Below are positions 27,134 to 35,700 of a stretch of DNA of 64,000 nucleotides, piece after piece; position 1 is the stretch's first letter, and every line of letters starts with the position of its first letter. The DNA is from Pontibaca methylaminivorans (GTDB taxonomy: Bacteria > Pseudomonadota > Alphaproteobacteria > Rhodobacterales > Rhodobacteraceae). A program made the translations under genes and the position numbers. The notes under the pieces were generated by a model that did no database searches, was not told where the DNA came from, and saw only the letters and a program-made list of their open reading frames with translations. The DNA is taken from the NCBI RefSeq assembly GCF_900156525.1, contig NZ_FTPS01000001.1:2275021-2339020 (forward strand). Direction: 5' to 3'.

Positions 27134-27829
27134 ATGCAGGATTACGGACTGGCTTTGTTGCTGATCCTCACCGGGGCGGTACTTGCCCTGTTCGCCTACC
27201 GCAACCTGGGCGCGGCCAGGGCAAGACGCCTGTCGCGCCTGGCCTATTTCGACGCGTGCCGCCCGGTTTTTCAGGCCGTCCGGCTGGGCCGGGCCGCGAC
27301 CGGCTTCCCTCGTCTGGCGGGGCGGTTTCGGGGCCATGAATTCGATCTGCAGGCGGTTCCCGAAACGCTGACCTTCCGAAAGCTGCCCGCCTTGTGGGTG
27401 CTGGTGTCGCTGCCCGCACCGATGCCGGTTGGCGCGAATTTCAACCTGATGATCCGCCCCACCGGGGTCGAGTCCTTCTCGGGTTTTCATCGCCTGCCGG
27501 AGCAGATCTCGATTCCTCCCGGTTTCCCCGAGGATTGCGCCATCCGCACCGATGACATCGCCCGGGTGCCGCCCGAACATGTCCTGCGCAAGCACCTGCC
27601 GCTGTTCGATGATCCAAGGGTCAAGGAACTGGTGATTTCGCCCGCCGGACTGCGGATCACGCTGCTGGCCGAAGAGGCGGACCGGTCGCGCTATCTGTTC
27701 TTCCGCGACGCCGAGATGGGCCGGTCGCCGCTGCCGCCCGCCCGGATCACGCCCCTTCTGGACAGGCTGCTGGAGATGAAATCCGACATCGAGCGCCACT
27801 CTCTGAACCAATCCGGTTATGCCGCATGA
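27134..27829 (+). CDS. Membrane-anchored protein of unknown function
   Basis: A 231-residue protein with a single N-terminal membrane helix (about 5-22, LALLLILTGAVLALFAY) followed by a soluble domain of about 200 residues containing the segments RFRGHEFDLQAVPETLTFRKLP and LVISPAGLRITLLAEE. No family is recognised. A GGAGG-like ribosome site (27120-27124) precedes the ATG. Its stop overlaps the next gene by four bases. It lies downstream of the triple hairpin, so it may be expressed with the APC operon at a reduced level. Confidence 0.75.
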   Translation: MQDYGLALLLILTGAVLALFAYRNLGAARARRLSRLAYFDACRPVFQAVRLGRAATGFPRLAGRFRGHEFDLQAVPETLTFRKLPALWVLVSLPAPMPVGANFNLMIRPTGVESFSGFHRLPEQISIPPGFPEDCAIRTDDIARVPPEHVLRKHLPLFDDPRVKELVISPAGLRITLLAEEADRSRYLFFRDAEMGRSPLPPARITPLLDRLLEMKSDIERHSLNQSGYAA

Positions 27830-28107
27830 AACTTGCTCTCGACCGACCGCTCAATCCCTATCTCGTCCTTGCCACGGCGATCGTTCTGCCCGGCGTCGGA
27901 CAGGTTCTGAACCGGCAGCCGTTCCGCGGACTGCTGTTCCTGTTCTTCATGTTCCTGCTGGGAGGATATACGTTGAAGACCGCCGCGCCTGACGTGTCGT
28001 TGCTGGGCAAGTTCGCCGGGGGCGCTTTCGTCTATGCGATGGCGATTTTCGACGCCTATCGTCACGCCCGCGTCCGTCACGAACTCTGGCGGCACAGGCC
28101 CGGCTGA
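27826..28107 (+). CDS. Small membrane protein of unknown function
   Basis: A 93-residue protein with two or three hydrophobic stretches: about 12-27 (LVLATAIVLPGVGQVL), 33-50 (FRGLLFLFFMFLLGGYTL) and 62-75. The NP...A...LPG.GQ..N....G..F opening resembles small TM2/DUF-type membrane proteins, which I could not place more exactly. It begins with an ATGA overlap on the preceding gene and ends with a basic tail (RHARVRHELWRHRPG). Likely partner of the protein at 27134. Confidence 0.7.
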   Translation: MKLALDRPLNPYLVLATAIVLPGVGQVLNRQPFRGLLFLFFMFLLGGYTLKTAAPDVSLLGKFAGGAFVYAMAIFDAYRHARVRHELWRHRPG

Positions 28108-28271
28108 CGCCGGGAAACGCCGCGACATGCCCGCTCCGCCGGCCGTTGTGCCTGTGATGCGCTGCATTCAACGCAGGTTTTTCCTGATTCGCTTGCGGTG
28201 CCGCCCAACAGCTTGCAGCGGGCGACCGACCGGGCCGTTTGTTGTCCAGACATTCGGTTTTCGTGATTTTA

Positions 28272-28347
28272 TGGTGAGCCGTGCAGGATTCGAACCTGCG
28301 ACCTACTGATTAAAAGTCAGTTGCTCTACCAACTGAGCTAACGGCCC
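28272..28347 (-). tRNA. tRNA-Lys (anticodon TTT)
   Basis: On the minus strand a 76-base cloverleaf starts GGGCCGT, with a D-arm AGCTCAGTTGGTAGAGC, an anticodon stem ACTGA/TCAGT around loop CTTTTAA (anticodon TTT), a T-arm with GGTTCGAATCC, and acceptor partner ACGGCTC followed by A and an encoded CCA. One G-U pair lies in the acceptor stem. It stands alone between the small membrane protein and mtaB. Confidence 0.97.
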
Positions 28348-28621
28348 ACACCGGGGAGAGAGCCCGCCGGGCCTCGCGTGGTTCTCTAGGACAAGTTCCG
28401 GGGGAGGATCAACTACATAATGCCCATGATCGCGCCGGGAAGCAAATTTTCCGCAAACTGCGGGGCCACCGGCGCAATTGGCCCGGCCTTGCGGCCTTTG
28501 CCGTCGGTCGCGGGGCTGATAAGGGAAACCGGACGAGCAGGCGGCACAAGGGTGCGAATCGCGGCCCGGTTCCGCAAGCGAATGAGGCCGCCTGATGCCG
28601 CATGATGGAGACAGCAAGAGC

Positions 28622-29896
28622 ATGAGCGCGCCGAAATTCTCGACCCTGGGCTGTCGTCTCAACGCCTATGAAAGCGAGGCGATGAAGGAGCTCTCGGCGC
28701 GCGCGGGGCTTCGCGACGCGGTGGTGGTGAACACCTGCGCGGTGACCGGCGAGGCCATGCGCAAGGCGCGGCAGGAGATCCGCCGCCTGCGGCGCGAAAA
28801 CCCCGGTGCGCGCCTGATCGTCACCGGCTGCGGGGCGCAGGTCGATCCTGAAGAGTTCTCGGCCATGGCCGAGGTGGACGCGGTGATCGGCAACGCCGAA
28901 AAGATGCGTCCCGAGACATGGGAGATGCTGGCCGGGGAAACGCCGGCCGGGAAGGCATCGACAGGCGACGCGCCGGCGGCGGTGCGGGTCGATGACATCA
29001 TGGCCGAGCGGCAGGTTTCCGGCCATCTGATCGACGGGTTCGGCACCCGCTCGCGCGCCTATGTGCAGGTGCAGAACGGTTGCGACCACCGCTGCACCTT
29101 CTGCATCATCCCCTTTGGACGCGGCAATTCGCGCAGCGTGCCGGCCGGGGTCGTGGTCGAGCAGATCCGCGGCCTTGTCGGCAAGGGCTTCAACGAGGTG
29201 GTGCTGACGGGGGTGGACATGACCTCCTGGGGGGCCGATCTCGACGAAGGGCTGCGGCTGGGCGATCTGGTGCGGCGGATTCTGCGCCTGGTGCCCGATC
29301 TGCCCCGGCTGCGCATCAGCAGCATCGACAGCATCGAGGTGGACGATGCGCTCATGGAGATGATCGCGGGTGAGCGCCGCCTCATGCCGCATCTGCATCT
29401 CAGCCTGCAGCATGGCGACGATCTGATCCTCAAGCGGATGAAGCGGCGCCACCTGCGCGATGACGCGATCCGCTTCTGCACGCAGGCGCGGGCGCTGCGC
29501 CCCGAGATCACCTTCGGCGCCGACATCATCGCCGGTTTCCCGACCGAGACCGAGGCGATGTTCGAGAACTCGCTCGCCCTGGTCGAGGAATGCGGCCTGA
29601 CCTGGCTGCATGTGTTTCCCTACTCGCGCCGCCCCGGCACGCCGGCCGCGCGCATGCCGCAGGTGGAGGGGGGCACGATCCGCGAACGGGCCGGGCGCCT
29701 GCGCGAGGCCGGAAAGCGGCAGTTGCATCGCCATCTCGCGGCGCAGCCGGGGCGCAGCCATCGCATCCTGATGGAAAGCCCGACCATGGGGCGCACCGAG
29801 CAGTTCGCCGAGGTGCGCTTTTCTGCCGCGCAGCCGGTCGGGCAGATCGTCACCGCCAGAATCAAGAGCATCCAGGCGGATCACCTGATCGCGTGA
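28622..29896 (+). CDS. mtaB: tRNA t6A37 methylthiotransferase
   Basis: Radical-SAM enzyme that converts t6A to ms2t6A at position 37 of tRNAs reading ANN codons. The 424 residues show the UPF0004 domain with three iron-sulfur Cys (LGCRLN, NTCAVT, TGCGAQ), the radical-SAM CxxxCxxC (CDHRCTFC), and TFGADIIAGFPTET in the barrel. LGCRLN and the missing MiaB-type C-terminal pattern favour MtaB over MiaB or RimO. I use the ATG at 28622 (MSAPKFSTLGC); an upstream ATG at 28595 would add nine residues. The neighbouring tRNA-Lys(TTT) is a natural substrate, though adjacency may be chance. Confidence 0.92.
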   Translation: MSAPKFSTLGCRLNAYESEAMKELSARAGLRDAVVVNTCAVTGEAMRKARQEIRRLRRENPGARLIVTGCGAQVDPEEFSAMAEVDAVIGNAEKMRPETWEMLAGETPAGKASTGDAPAAVRVDDIMAERQVSGHLIDGFGTRSRAYVQVQNGCDHRCTFCIIPFGRGNSRSVPAGVVVEQIRGLVGKGFNEVVLTGVDMTSWGADLDEGLRLGDLVRRILRLVPDLPRLRISSIDSIEVDDALMEMIAGERRLMPHLHLSLQHGDDLILKRMKRRHLRDDAIRFCTQARALRPEITFGADIIAGFPTETEAMFENSLALVEECGLTWLHVFPYSRRPGTPAARMPQVEGGTIRERAGRLREAGKRQLHRHLAAQPGRSHRILMESPTMGRTEQFAEVRFSAAQPVGQIVTARIKSIQADHLIA

Positions 29897-30101
29897 AACC
29901 GCTGCCGCCATGCGGCGCCGTGCGGAAATTTCACCCCCCGTTTGCCGGAAAACGCATGGCGAAGGTCGCAACTGGCATGCCGGTCGCGCCGGGATGTGCG
30001 AGGTTTTTCATGGATCTTGCGCGGTGCCTCATGTTAGGCTCGCGGATAAAGCAGACGAACCAAATGGTTAGACTACGATCCAGAAACTGGGGGAGGAAAA
30101 G

Positions 30102-31112
30102 ATGAAACGATTCATGTATACCAGCGCGCTTGCCGTTGTCGCCGCTTCGGCGGGGGTCGGCATGGCACAGGCGCAGGAGGACTGCGGCTCGGTCGTGATC
30201 GCGAGCATGAACTGGCAGTCGGCCGAGGTGCTGTCCGAGGTGGACAAGTTCATCCTCGAGAACGGCTATGGCTGCAGCGCCGAGATCATCACCAGCGACA
30301 CGGTCCCGGCGCTCACGTCGATGATCGAGAAAGGGCAGCCGGACGTCGCACCCGAAGGCTGGGTCGACCTGCTGCCCGACGTGGTGGATCGCGGTATTGC
30401 GGACGGCAAGATCGTCTCGGCCGGGCCGGCCCTGTCGGACGGCGCGGTGCAGGGCTGGTGGATCCCGAAATACCTGGCCGACGAGCATCCCGATATCAAG
30501 ACGATCTCGGATGCGCTCGATCATCCCGAACTCTTCCCCGCGCCCGAGGATCCCTCGAAGGGGGCGGTCTATAACGGGCCGCAGGGCTGGGGTGGAACCG
30601 CGGTTTCGGAACAGCTTTTCAAGGCCTATGACGGGGCGGAAAAGGGCTTTGTCCTCGTGGACAGCGGTTCGGCCGCCGGGCTCGACGGTTCCATGGCCAA
30701 GGCTTACGAGCGTCAGGACGGCTGGCTTGGCTATTACTGGGCCCCGACCAGCATGCTCGGCAAATACGACATGGTGAAGCTCGACCATGGCGCGGAGCTC
30801 GACATGGACCAGTGGGAAAACTGCATCACCGTGCCCGAATGTCCCGATCCGCAGCCGACCGACTGGCCCGTGGACAGCGTCGAGACGCTGCTGACGACCG
30901 ATTTCGCCGAACGTGCCGGCGACGGGGTGATGGAATATTACAAGGCCCGCTCCTGGTCCAACGACACCGTGAACGCGCTCATGGCCTGGATGACCGACAA
31001 TCAGGCGAGCGGCGAGGACGCGGCAATCTATTTCCTCCAGAACAACGAAGACCTCTGGAAAGAATGGCTCCCCGAAGACGTGGCGGAAAAGATCCGCGAC
31101 AGCATCAACTGA
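30102..31112 (+). CDS. proX: Quaternary-amine ABC transporter, periplasmic binding protein
   Basis: A 336-residue protein with a Sec signal ending at AQAQE and the OpuAC/ProX fold. Several Trp residues suited to a cation-pi cage are visible (MNWQSAE, PEGWVDLL, GWWIPKY, GPQGWGG, YYWAPTS). It captures glycine betaine, proline betaine, carnitine or trimethylamine N-oxide; the exact ligand cannot be told. A GGGGGAGG ribosome site precedes the ATG. It is followed by the permease (92-base gap) and the ATPase. The carnitine-catabolic unit at 9.8-12.7 kb makes carnitine or betaine attractive substrates. Confidence 0.85.
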   Translation: MKRFMYTSALAVVAASAGVGMAQAQEDCGSVVIASMNWQSAEVLSEVDKFILENGYGCSAEIITSDTVPALTSMIEKGQPDVAPEGWVDLLPDVVDRGIADGKIVSAGPALSDGAVQGWWIPKYLADEHPDIKTISDALDHPELFPAPEDPSKGAVYNGPQGWGGTAVSEQLFKAYDGAEKGFVLVDSGSAAGLDGSMAKAYERQDGWLGYYWAPTSMLGKYDMVKLDHGAELDMDQWENCITVPECPDPQPTDWPVDSVETLLTTDFAERAGDGVMEYYKARSWSNDTVNALMAWMTDNQASGEDAAIYFLQNNEDLWKEWLPEDVAEKIRDSIN

Positions 31113-31204
31113 TCCGCGGCGACGGCCACGCATAGACAGGGAGGGCGGCGCCGGAATCTGCCGCCGCCCCCCACCGAAGCCTCAATGACTGCAGGAGCGG
31201 CGGC

Positions 31205-32092
31205 ATGGACTGGCTTACCACTTTTCCCCATATGGAAACCAGCAAACTGAGCGCGCTGAAACGTGCGATCGATGCCGGCTTCCGCGACTTCACCCGGACC
31301 TATGGCAGCGGAATCGAAAGCTTTTTCGATCCTCTCCAGTATTTCCTCGTGCAGTCCGAACGGTTTCTGACCCAGACGCCCTGGCCGATCATCCTGCTCG
31401 GCATCGCGGCCATCGCCTGGGTTGCCAGCCGCAACTGGAAGGTCGTTGCCGGCACCGTGATCACCCTGCTGATCATCGGTTATTTCGACATGTGGACCGA
31501 CACCATGAAAACGGTGTCGATGATCCTGGTCTGCACGATCCTGGCGATCACGGTCGGTATCCCGCTCGGGATCCTCATGGCCAAGGCCAACTGGGCGCAG
31601 CGGATCATGAACCCGATCCTCGATGTGATGCAGACCATGCCGAGTTTCGTCTACCTGATCCCGGTGGTGATGCTGCTCGGGATCGGCAAGGTGCCGGGGC
31701 TCATGGCGGTGGTGGTCTATGCGATCCCGCCGATCATCCGCCTGACCAACCTCGGCATCCGCATGGTCGACCCGGACATGATCGAGGCGGCGGATGCCTT
31801 CGGTTCCTCCGGCTGGCAGCGGCTCAGGAACGTGCAGATGCCGCTGGCGCTGCCCACCATCATGGCCGGCATCAACCAGACCATCATGATGGCGCTGGCG
31901 ATGGTGGTCATCGCCTCGATGATCGGCGTGCAGGGGCTCGGCCAGCCGGTGCTGAAGGCGATCAACAATCAGTATTTCACGCTCGGTGTGTTCAACGGTC
32001 TCGCCATCGTCGGCATCGCCATCATCTTCGACCGGGTGAGCCAGGCCTATGGCAAGCGCCTGCAGCGGCATCTGGAGGTCGTCCATGGCTGA
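31205..32092 (+). CDS. proW: Quaternary-amine ABC transporter, permease
   Basis: A 295-residue inner-membrane protein of the ProW/OpuAB family. An N-terminal soluble segment of about 55 residues precedes about seven helices. The EAA coupling loop is visible as DMIEAADAFGSSGWQRLRNVQMPLALP, and MQTMPSFVYLIPVVMLLGIGKVPG is typical of the family. It pairs with the ATPase gene, whose ATG lies within its last codons (eight-base overlap), so the two subunits are produced together. Confidence 0.92.
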   Translation: MDWLTTFPHMETSKLSALKRAIDAGFRDFTRTYGSGIESFFDPLQYFLVQSERFLTQTPWPIILLGIAAIAWVASRNWKVVAGTVITLLIIGYFDMWTDTMKTVSMILVCTILAITVGIPLGILMAKANWAQRIMNPILDVMQTMPSFVYLIPVVMLLGIGKVPGLMAVVVYAIPPIIRLTNLGIRMVDPDMIEAADAFGSSGWQRLRNVQMPLALPTIMAGINQTIMMALAMVVIASMIGVQGLGQPVLKAINNQYFTLGVFNGLAIVGIAIIFDRVSQAYGKRLQRHLEVVHG

Positions 32093-33182
32093 TCACACGG
32101 CAGCGGAACGCGCGGAACCGGGGACGGGGATCGAGGTCCGCAATCTCTACAAGATCTTCGGCGCCCGCCCGCATGATTATATCGACCTTGTTCGCGGCGG
32201 CATGAGCAAGACCGAACTGAACGAGAAGCATCACCATGTGGTCGGTCTGCGCGACATCAACATCCTGATGCCCGAGGGCCGGATCCAGGTGATCATGGGG
32301 CTGTCGGGTTCGGGCAAATCGACCCTGATCCGCCACATCAACCGTCTGATCGACCCGACCGTGGGCGAGGTGCTGGTGAACGGCGAGGACGTGGTCAAGA
32401 TGGACAAGGCGGCCCTGCGCCGCTTTCGACGCCACCAGACCGCGATGGTGTTTCAGAAGTTCGCCCTGCTGCCGCATCGCAGCGTGCTGGAAAACTCGGT
32501 CTACGGGCTCGAGGTGCAGGGGGTGCCCCGCAAGGAACAGGTCGAGCGCGCCATGCGCTGGATCGAGCGGGTCGGGCTCAAGGGGTTCGAGGGCAGCTAT
32601 CCCAATCAGCTTTCCGGCGGCATGCAGCAACGCGTCGGGCTCGCGCGGGCGCTGACCAACGATGCCCCGATCCTGCTCATGGACGAGGCGTTTTCCGCGC
32701 TCGACCCGCTGATCCGCACCGACATGCAGACGATCCTGCTCGACCTGCAGAAGGAAATCCGCAAGACGGTGGTCTTCATCACCCATGACCTCGACGAGGC
32801 GCTGCGCCTTGGCGACCGCATTGCCGTGCTGCGCGACGGCGAGATGGTGCAGCAGGGCACGGGGCAGGAGATCGTGCTGAAACCGGCCGACGACTATATC
32901 TCGCGCTTCGTGCGCGAGGTGAACCGCGGACGTGTCATCCAGGTCGAAACCGTCATGACGCCCGGCGCGGCTGCAGAGGGCGAAGCGGCGGTGCCGGTGC
33001 CTGCGGGGACGCTGCTCGAGGATGCCGCGCAGATCCTGAGCCGCGAAGGGGTGCGCATCGCGCAGATCACCGACGCGGATGGCCGACCCCTCGGCACGCT
33101 GCGGCTTCCCGATCTGATCCGGGCCATGGTGACGCGCGATCAGGACGAACATACCGCCCCCGCGCCAGCCGATCCGGCCTGA
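32085..33182 (+). CDS. proV: Quaternary-amine ABC transporter, ATPase
   Basis: A 365-residue ATPase of the ProV/OpuAA family. Walker A is GLSGSGKST, the signature LSGGMQQRVG and Walker B ILLMDEAFSALDP, with the family-typical KI.G and GLRDI segments at the N-terminus. The C-terminal 80 residues include one CBS-like half (LLEDAAQILSREGVRIAQITDADG..LG) that in relatives senses ionic strength; two full CBS repeats are not obvious here. I use the ATG at 32085 (MADHTAAERAEPG) because it overlaps the permease stop. Confidence 0.93.
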   Translation: MADHTAAERAEPGTGIEVRNLYKIFGARPHDYIDLVRGGMSKTELNEKHHHVVGLRDINILMPEGRIQVIMGLSGSGKSTLIRHINRLIDPTVGEVLVNGEDVVKMDKAALRRFRRHQTAMVFQKFALLPHRSVLENSVYGLEVQGVPRKEQVERAMRWIERVGLKGFEGSYPNQLSGGMQQRVGLARALTNDAPILLMDEAFSALDPLIRTDMQTILLDLQKEIRKTVVFITHDLDEALRLGDRIAVLRDGEMVQQGTGQEIVLKPADDYISRFVREVNRGRVIQVETVMTPGAAAEGEAAVPVPAGTLLEDAAQILSREGVRIAQITDADGRPLGTLRLPDLIRAMVTRDQDEHTAPAPADPA

Positions 33183-33216
33183 GCCGCGCGGATCGGAAGA
33201 AGCGGCGCCGGCTCCG

Positions 33217-34302
33217 CTACCGCGGCTTTGGTGCGCGGAAATGCTTCGAGAGCTTCAGTCCCTGGCCCTGATAATTCGAGGCAATGCCGCTGCCATAAAG
33301 ACGTTCGGGGCGTTCGGCCATGCGCTCATAGACCAGCCGCCCGACCACCTGCCCGTGTTCGAGCACGAAGGGCGCCTCATGGCAGCGCACTTCGAGCACC
33401 CCGCGCGAACCGTGCCCGCCGGCGCTGCCGTCGCCGAAGCCGGGATCGAAAAAGCCCGCGTAATGCACCCGGAATTCCCCCACCATGGCCAGATAGGGCG
33501 CCATTTCGGCGGCGTATCCCGGCGGGATCCGCACCGCCTCGCGACTGACGAGGATGTAGAAGGCGCCGGGGTCCAGGATGATCTGCCCGTTGCGGCTGTG
33601 CAGTTCCTCCCAGTATTCGGCGGGATCATAGGCGCCGATCCGGTCGAGGTCGATCACCCCGCTGTGCGGCTTGGCGCGGTAGCCGACCAGATCCCCCGCA
33701 CGCGGATGCAGGTCGACCGAAAAGCCGAGCCCGTTCTCGATCACGGGGGGCAGGTCGATCAGCGGCGATTCGGCATGGAGCGCGGCAAGTTCGGCGTCAT
33801 TCAGCGCCGCCTGTCCGCGCCGGAAACGGATCTGGTTGAGCCGCATCCCGGGCCGCACCAGCACCGAAAACGACCGCGGGCAGATCTCGGCATAAAGCGG
33901 CCCGCGATAACCCGGCGCGACCCGGTCGAATTCGGTCCCGCCATCGGTGATGAGCCGCGTCAGCAGATCAAGCCGCCCGGTCGAGCTTTTGGCATTGGCG
34001 ACCGCGCTCATGTCCGGGGGCAGGGCGAGCGATTCCGCAAGCGGCACCAGATAGACACAGCCCTTTTCCAGCACCGCGCCGCCTTCAAGGCTGATCCGGT
34101 GCATCTCGAATTCCTCGAGCCGGTCGGTGATGCGCCGGCCTTCGCCCGCCAGGAACGAGGCGCGGATGCGATAGGCGACATGGCCAAGGCGCAGGTCAAG
34201 GCTCGCCGGCTGGATCTGGTCGGGGTCGATTGCCGGATCGGCACGGATGATGCCGTCCTCGGCCATCGCTTCGATCTGCTGACTGGGACAAAGACCTGCC
34301 AT
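33217..34302 (-). CDS. dcd: 2'-deoxycytidine 5'-triphosphate deaminase, double-domain type
   Basis: A 361-residue protein made of two Dcd/dUTPase-like folds, the long alphaproteobacterial form (ordinary Dcd is about 190 residues). The first half contains IQPASLDLRLG and NAKSSTGRLDLLTRLITDG. The second contains HSGVIDLDRIG and VGEFRVHYAGFFDPGFGDG, with the catalytic-type Glu region in LEVRCHEAPFVLEHGQVVGRLVYE. It converts dCTP to dUTP for dTMP synthesis and so feeds ThyX. The start at 34302 follows AGAGGG; a tandem copy of this start region lies just upstream (34313-34348). Confidence 0.88.
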   Translation of the reverse strand: MAGLCPSQQIEAMAEDGIIRADPAIDPDQIQPASLDLRLGHVAYRIRASFLAGEGRRITDRLEEFEMHRISLEGGAVLEKGCVYLVPLAESLALPPDMSAVANAKSSTGRLDLLTRLITDGGTEFDRVAPGYRGPLYAEICPRSFSVLVRPGMRLNQIRFRRGQAALNDAELAALHAESPLIDLPPVIENGLGFSVDLHPRAGDLVGYRAKPHSGVIDLDRIGAYDPAEYWEELHSRNGQIILDPGAFYILVSREAVRIPPGYAAEMAPYLAMVGEFRVHYAGFFDPGFGDGSAGGHGSRGVLEVRCHEAPFVLEHGQVVGRLVYERMAERPERLYGSGIASNYQGQGLKLSKHFRAPKPR

Positions 34303-34348
34303 CCGGCCCTCTGATCTGCTGGCCGGGACAATGACTTGCCATCCGGCC
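34273..34348 (-). repeat. Tandem duplication of the dcd translation start region
   Basis: Two 36-base copies, 34273-34308 and 34313-34348, are 32/36 identical and offset by 40 bases. The first covers the dcd start codon and first ten codons (MAGLCPSQQI). The second lies directly upstream and would read MASHCPGQQI from an ATG at 34342. The 40-base offset puts the second start out of frame with dcd, so it does not extend the protein. Confidence 0.85.
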
Positions 34349-34399
34349 TGACAGGGGCCTGTTCCAGCCCCGGGCCCGGCGCCGACAGGGCCGGTGTGA

Positions 34400-34476
34400 T
34401 GGTCGGGCTAGCAGGACTTGAACCTGCGACCTTCCGTCCCCCAGACGGACGCGCTACCAGACTGCGCCATAGCCCG
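34400..34476 (-). tRNA. tRNA-Pro (anticodon GGG)
   Basis: On the minus strand a 77-base cloverleaf starts CGGGCTA and closes with TAGCCCG, discriminator A and encoded CCA. The D-arm is GCGCAGTCTGGTAGCGC, the anticodon stem TCCGT/ACGGA surrounds CTGGGGG (anticodon GGG), and the T-arm contains GGTTCAAGTCC. All arms pair well. It lies between dcd and the merR-like gene. Confidence 0.97.
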
Positions 34477-34559
34477 ACGATGCGCTGTTCATAGCTGTTT
34501 TGCATGCGGGGGCAAGAGCGAATCCGGCCCATCCCGCCGGTCCGGGCCGGTGCGTGCCC

Positions 34560-35282
34560 TCAGCCGTGGTGGCGCGCCGCGACACGTTCTGCCCAGGCGC
34601 GCAGATCGCGCTCCAGCGCGGCAAGCTCCTGCGCCTGATCCGCGCTCACCCGCTCAAGCCCCGCCAGATGCACGAGCGGGCCGGGGGCATAGGGGATCTC
34701 GGCCATGGGCGGCGGATCGGGGGCATCAACAACGACCGCGGCCGGCCCGGTCTGCCGGGGCGGTTCGGGTCCGTCCAGGTCAAAGCTCGCCTGCGACGCG
34801 GCGGGCGCGGCCCTTGCGTCATGGTCGCCGGGTTCCGCAAGGGCGTCGGGGCCGGCTTCGGCGCCCTCGGCGGCCGGGAGAGGACTCTCCGGCGCTGCCG
34901 CATCGTCCGCATCGGCGCTGCCCGCGGGGTTGTCCGGCGCGCGGGCTGCGGCAAAGGGCAGGACCGTCGCACCGTCATGGTTCGGCAGGGGGGCATCCAT
35001 CCCGTCGCCGAGCGGCTGCGAGAACGATGCGATCGCCGCGACACCCTGTTCGCGCAGAAGCTTCTGCACGCCCTTGATGGTCATTCCCTCGTCGTAAAGC
35101 AGCGTGCGGATTCCCCCGAGAAGCTGCATGTCGCCGGGGCGGTAATAGCGCCGCCCGCCGGCGCGCTTGACCGGTTTGACCTGGGTGAACTTGCTTTCCC
35201 AGAAACGCAGCACATGGGCCTGCACGCCAAGCCAGTCGGCCACTTCGCTGATGGTGCGGAAGGCTTCGGGTGACTTGCTCAT
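34560..35282 (-). CDS. MerR-family transcriptional regulator with long low-complexity linker
   Basis: A 240-residue protein. Residues about 5-75 form a MerR winged helix-turn-helix ([25 protein letters not shown] and [14 protein letters not shown]). About 100 residues of Ala/Pro/Asp-rich low complexity follow, and a short C-terminal segment ([19 protein letters not shown]) is likely a coiled coil. The start at 35282 (MSKSPEAF) is chosen over an ATG seven codons upstream. It lies ten bases after ihfA in the conserved run DUF177-rpmF-plsX-fabH-ihfA-merR, an arrangement common in Rhodobacteraceae. Targets are unknown. Confidence 0.87.
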   Translation of the reverse strand: MSKSPEAFRTISEVADWLGVQAHVLRFWESKFTQVKPVKRAGGRRYYRPGDMQLLGGIRTLLYDEGMTIKGVQKLLREQGVAAIASFSQPLGDGMDAPLPNHDGATVLPFAAARAPDNPAGSADADDAAAPESPLPAAEGAEAGPDALAEPGDHDARAAPAASQASFDLDGPEPPRQTGPAAVVVDAPDPPPMAEIPYAPGPLVHLAGLERVSADQAQELAALERDLRAWAERVAARHHG

Positions 35283-35292
35283 GATCCGGCCT

Positions 35293-35595
35293 TCAGCTGA
35301 CATTGCCCGAAGCGACCCGTTCCTTCATCAGATGCGACGGGCGGAAGGTCAGCACCCGCCGCGGCTGGATCGGGACTTCTTCCCCGGTTTTCGGATTGCG
35401 CCCGATTCGTGCCGATTTGTCCCGCACACTGAAAGTGCCGAAGGAGGAAATCTTGACCTGTTCCCCACGCACGAGCGCGTCGGAAATATGGCTCAATACG
35501 CTTTCCACCAGTTGGGCGCTTTCATTGCGCGAAAGGCCGACTTCGCGGAAGACGGCCTCGCTCAGGTCCATGCGTGTCAGTGTCTTGCCGCTCAT
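35293..35595 (-). CDS. ihfA: Integration host factor, alpha subunit
   Basis: A 100-residue DNA-bending protein of the HU/IHF family. It shows [30 protein letters not shown], the beta-arm with the intercalating Pro, and TFRPS..LKE at the end. [15 protein letters not shown] at the start is typical of the alpha subunit. It acts with IhfB in replication, recombination and promoter architecture. The start at 35595 (MSGKTL) is preferred over an upstream ATG at 35622. It lies 105 bases after fabH and ten before merR. Confidence 0.93.
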   Translation of the reverse strand: MSGKTLTRMDLSEAVFREVGLSRNESAQLVESVLSHISDALVRGEQVKISSFGTFSVRDKSARIGRNPKTGEEVPIQPRRVLTFRPSHLMKERVASGNVS

Positions 35596-35700
35596 GGCAA
35601 CCCCCCGTGCAACCTCCGTCAATTTGCGGGATGATAGAACGACCGCAATTTCCCGTCAATATCAATGATTTGAACGGGGAGCCTCACAGCCCGCATCGCG

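Noticed and set aside
24700..28107. Mobile element or genomic island carrying the APC operon
   Set aside because: Although composition is somewhat different in the small genes, no integrase, direct repeats or disrupted tRNA were found; the nearby tRNA-Lys is intact without a repeated 3' end visible.
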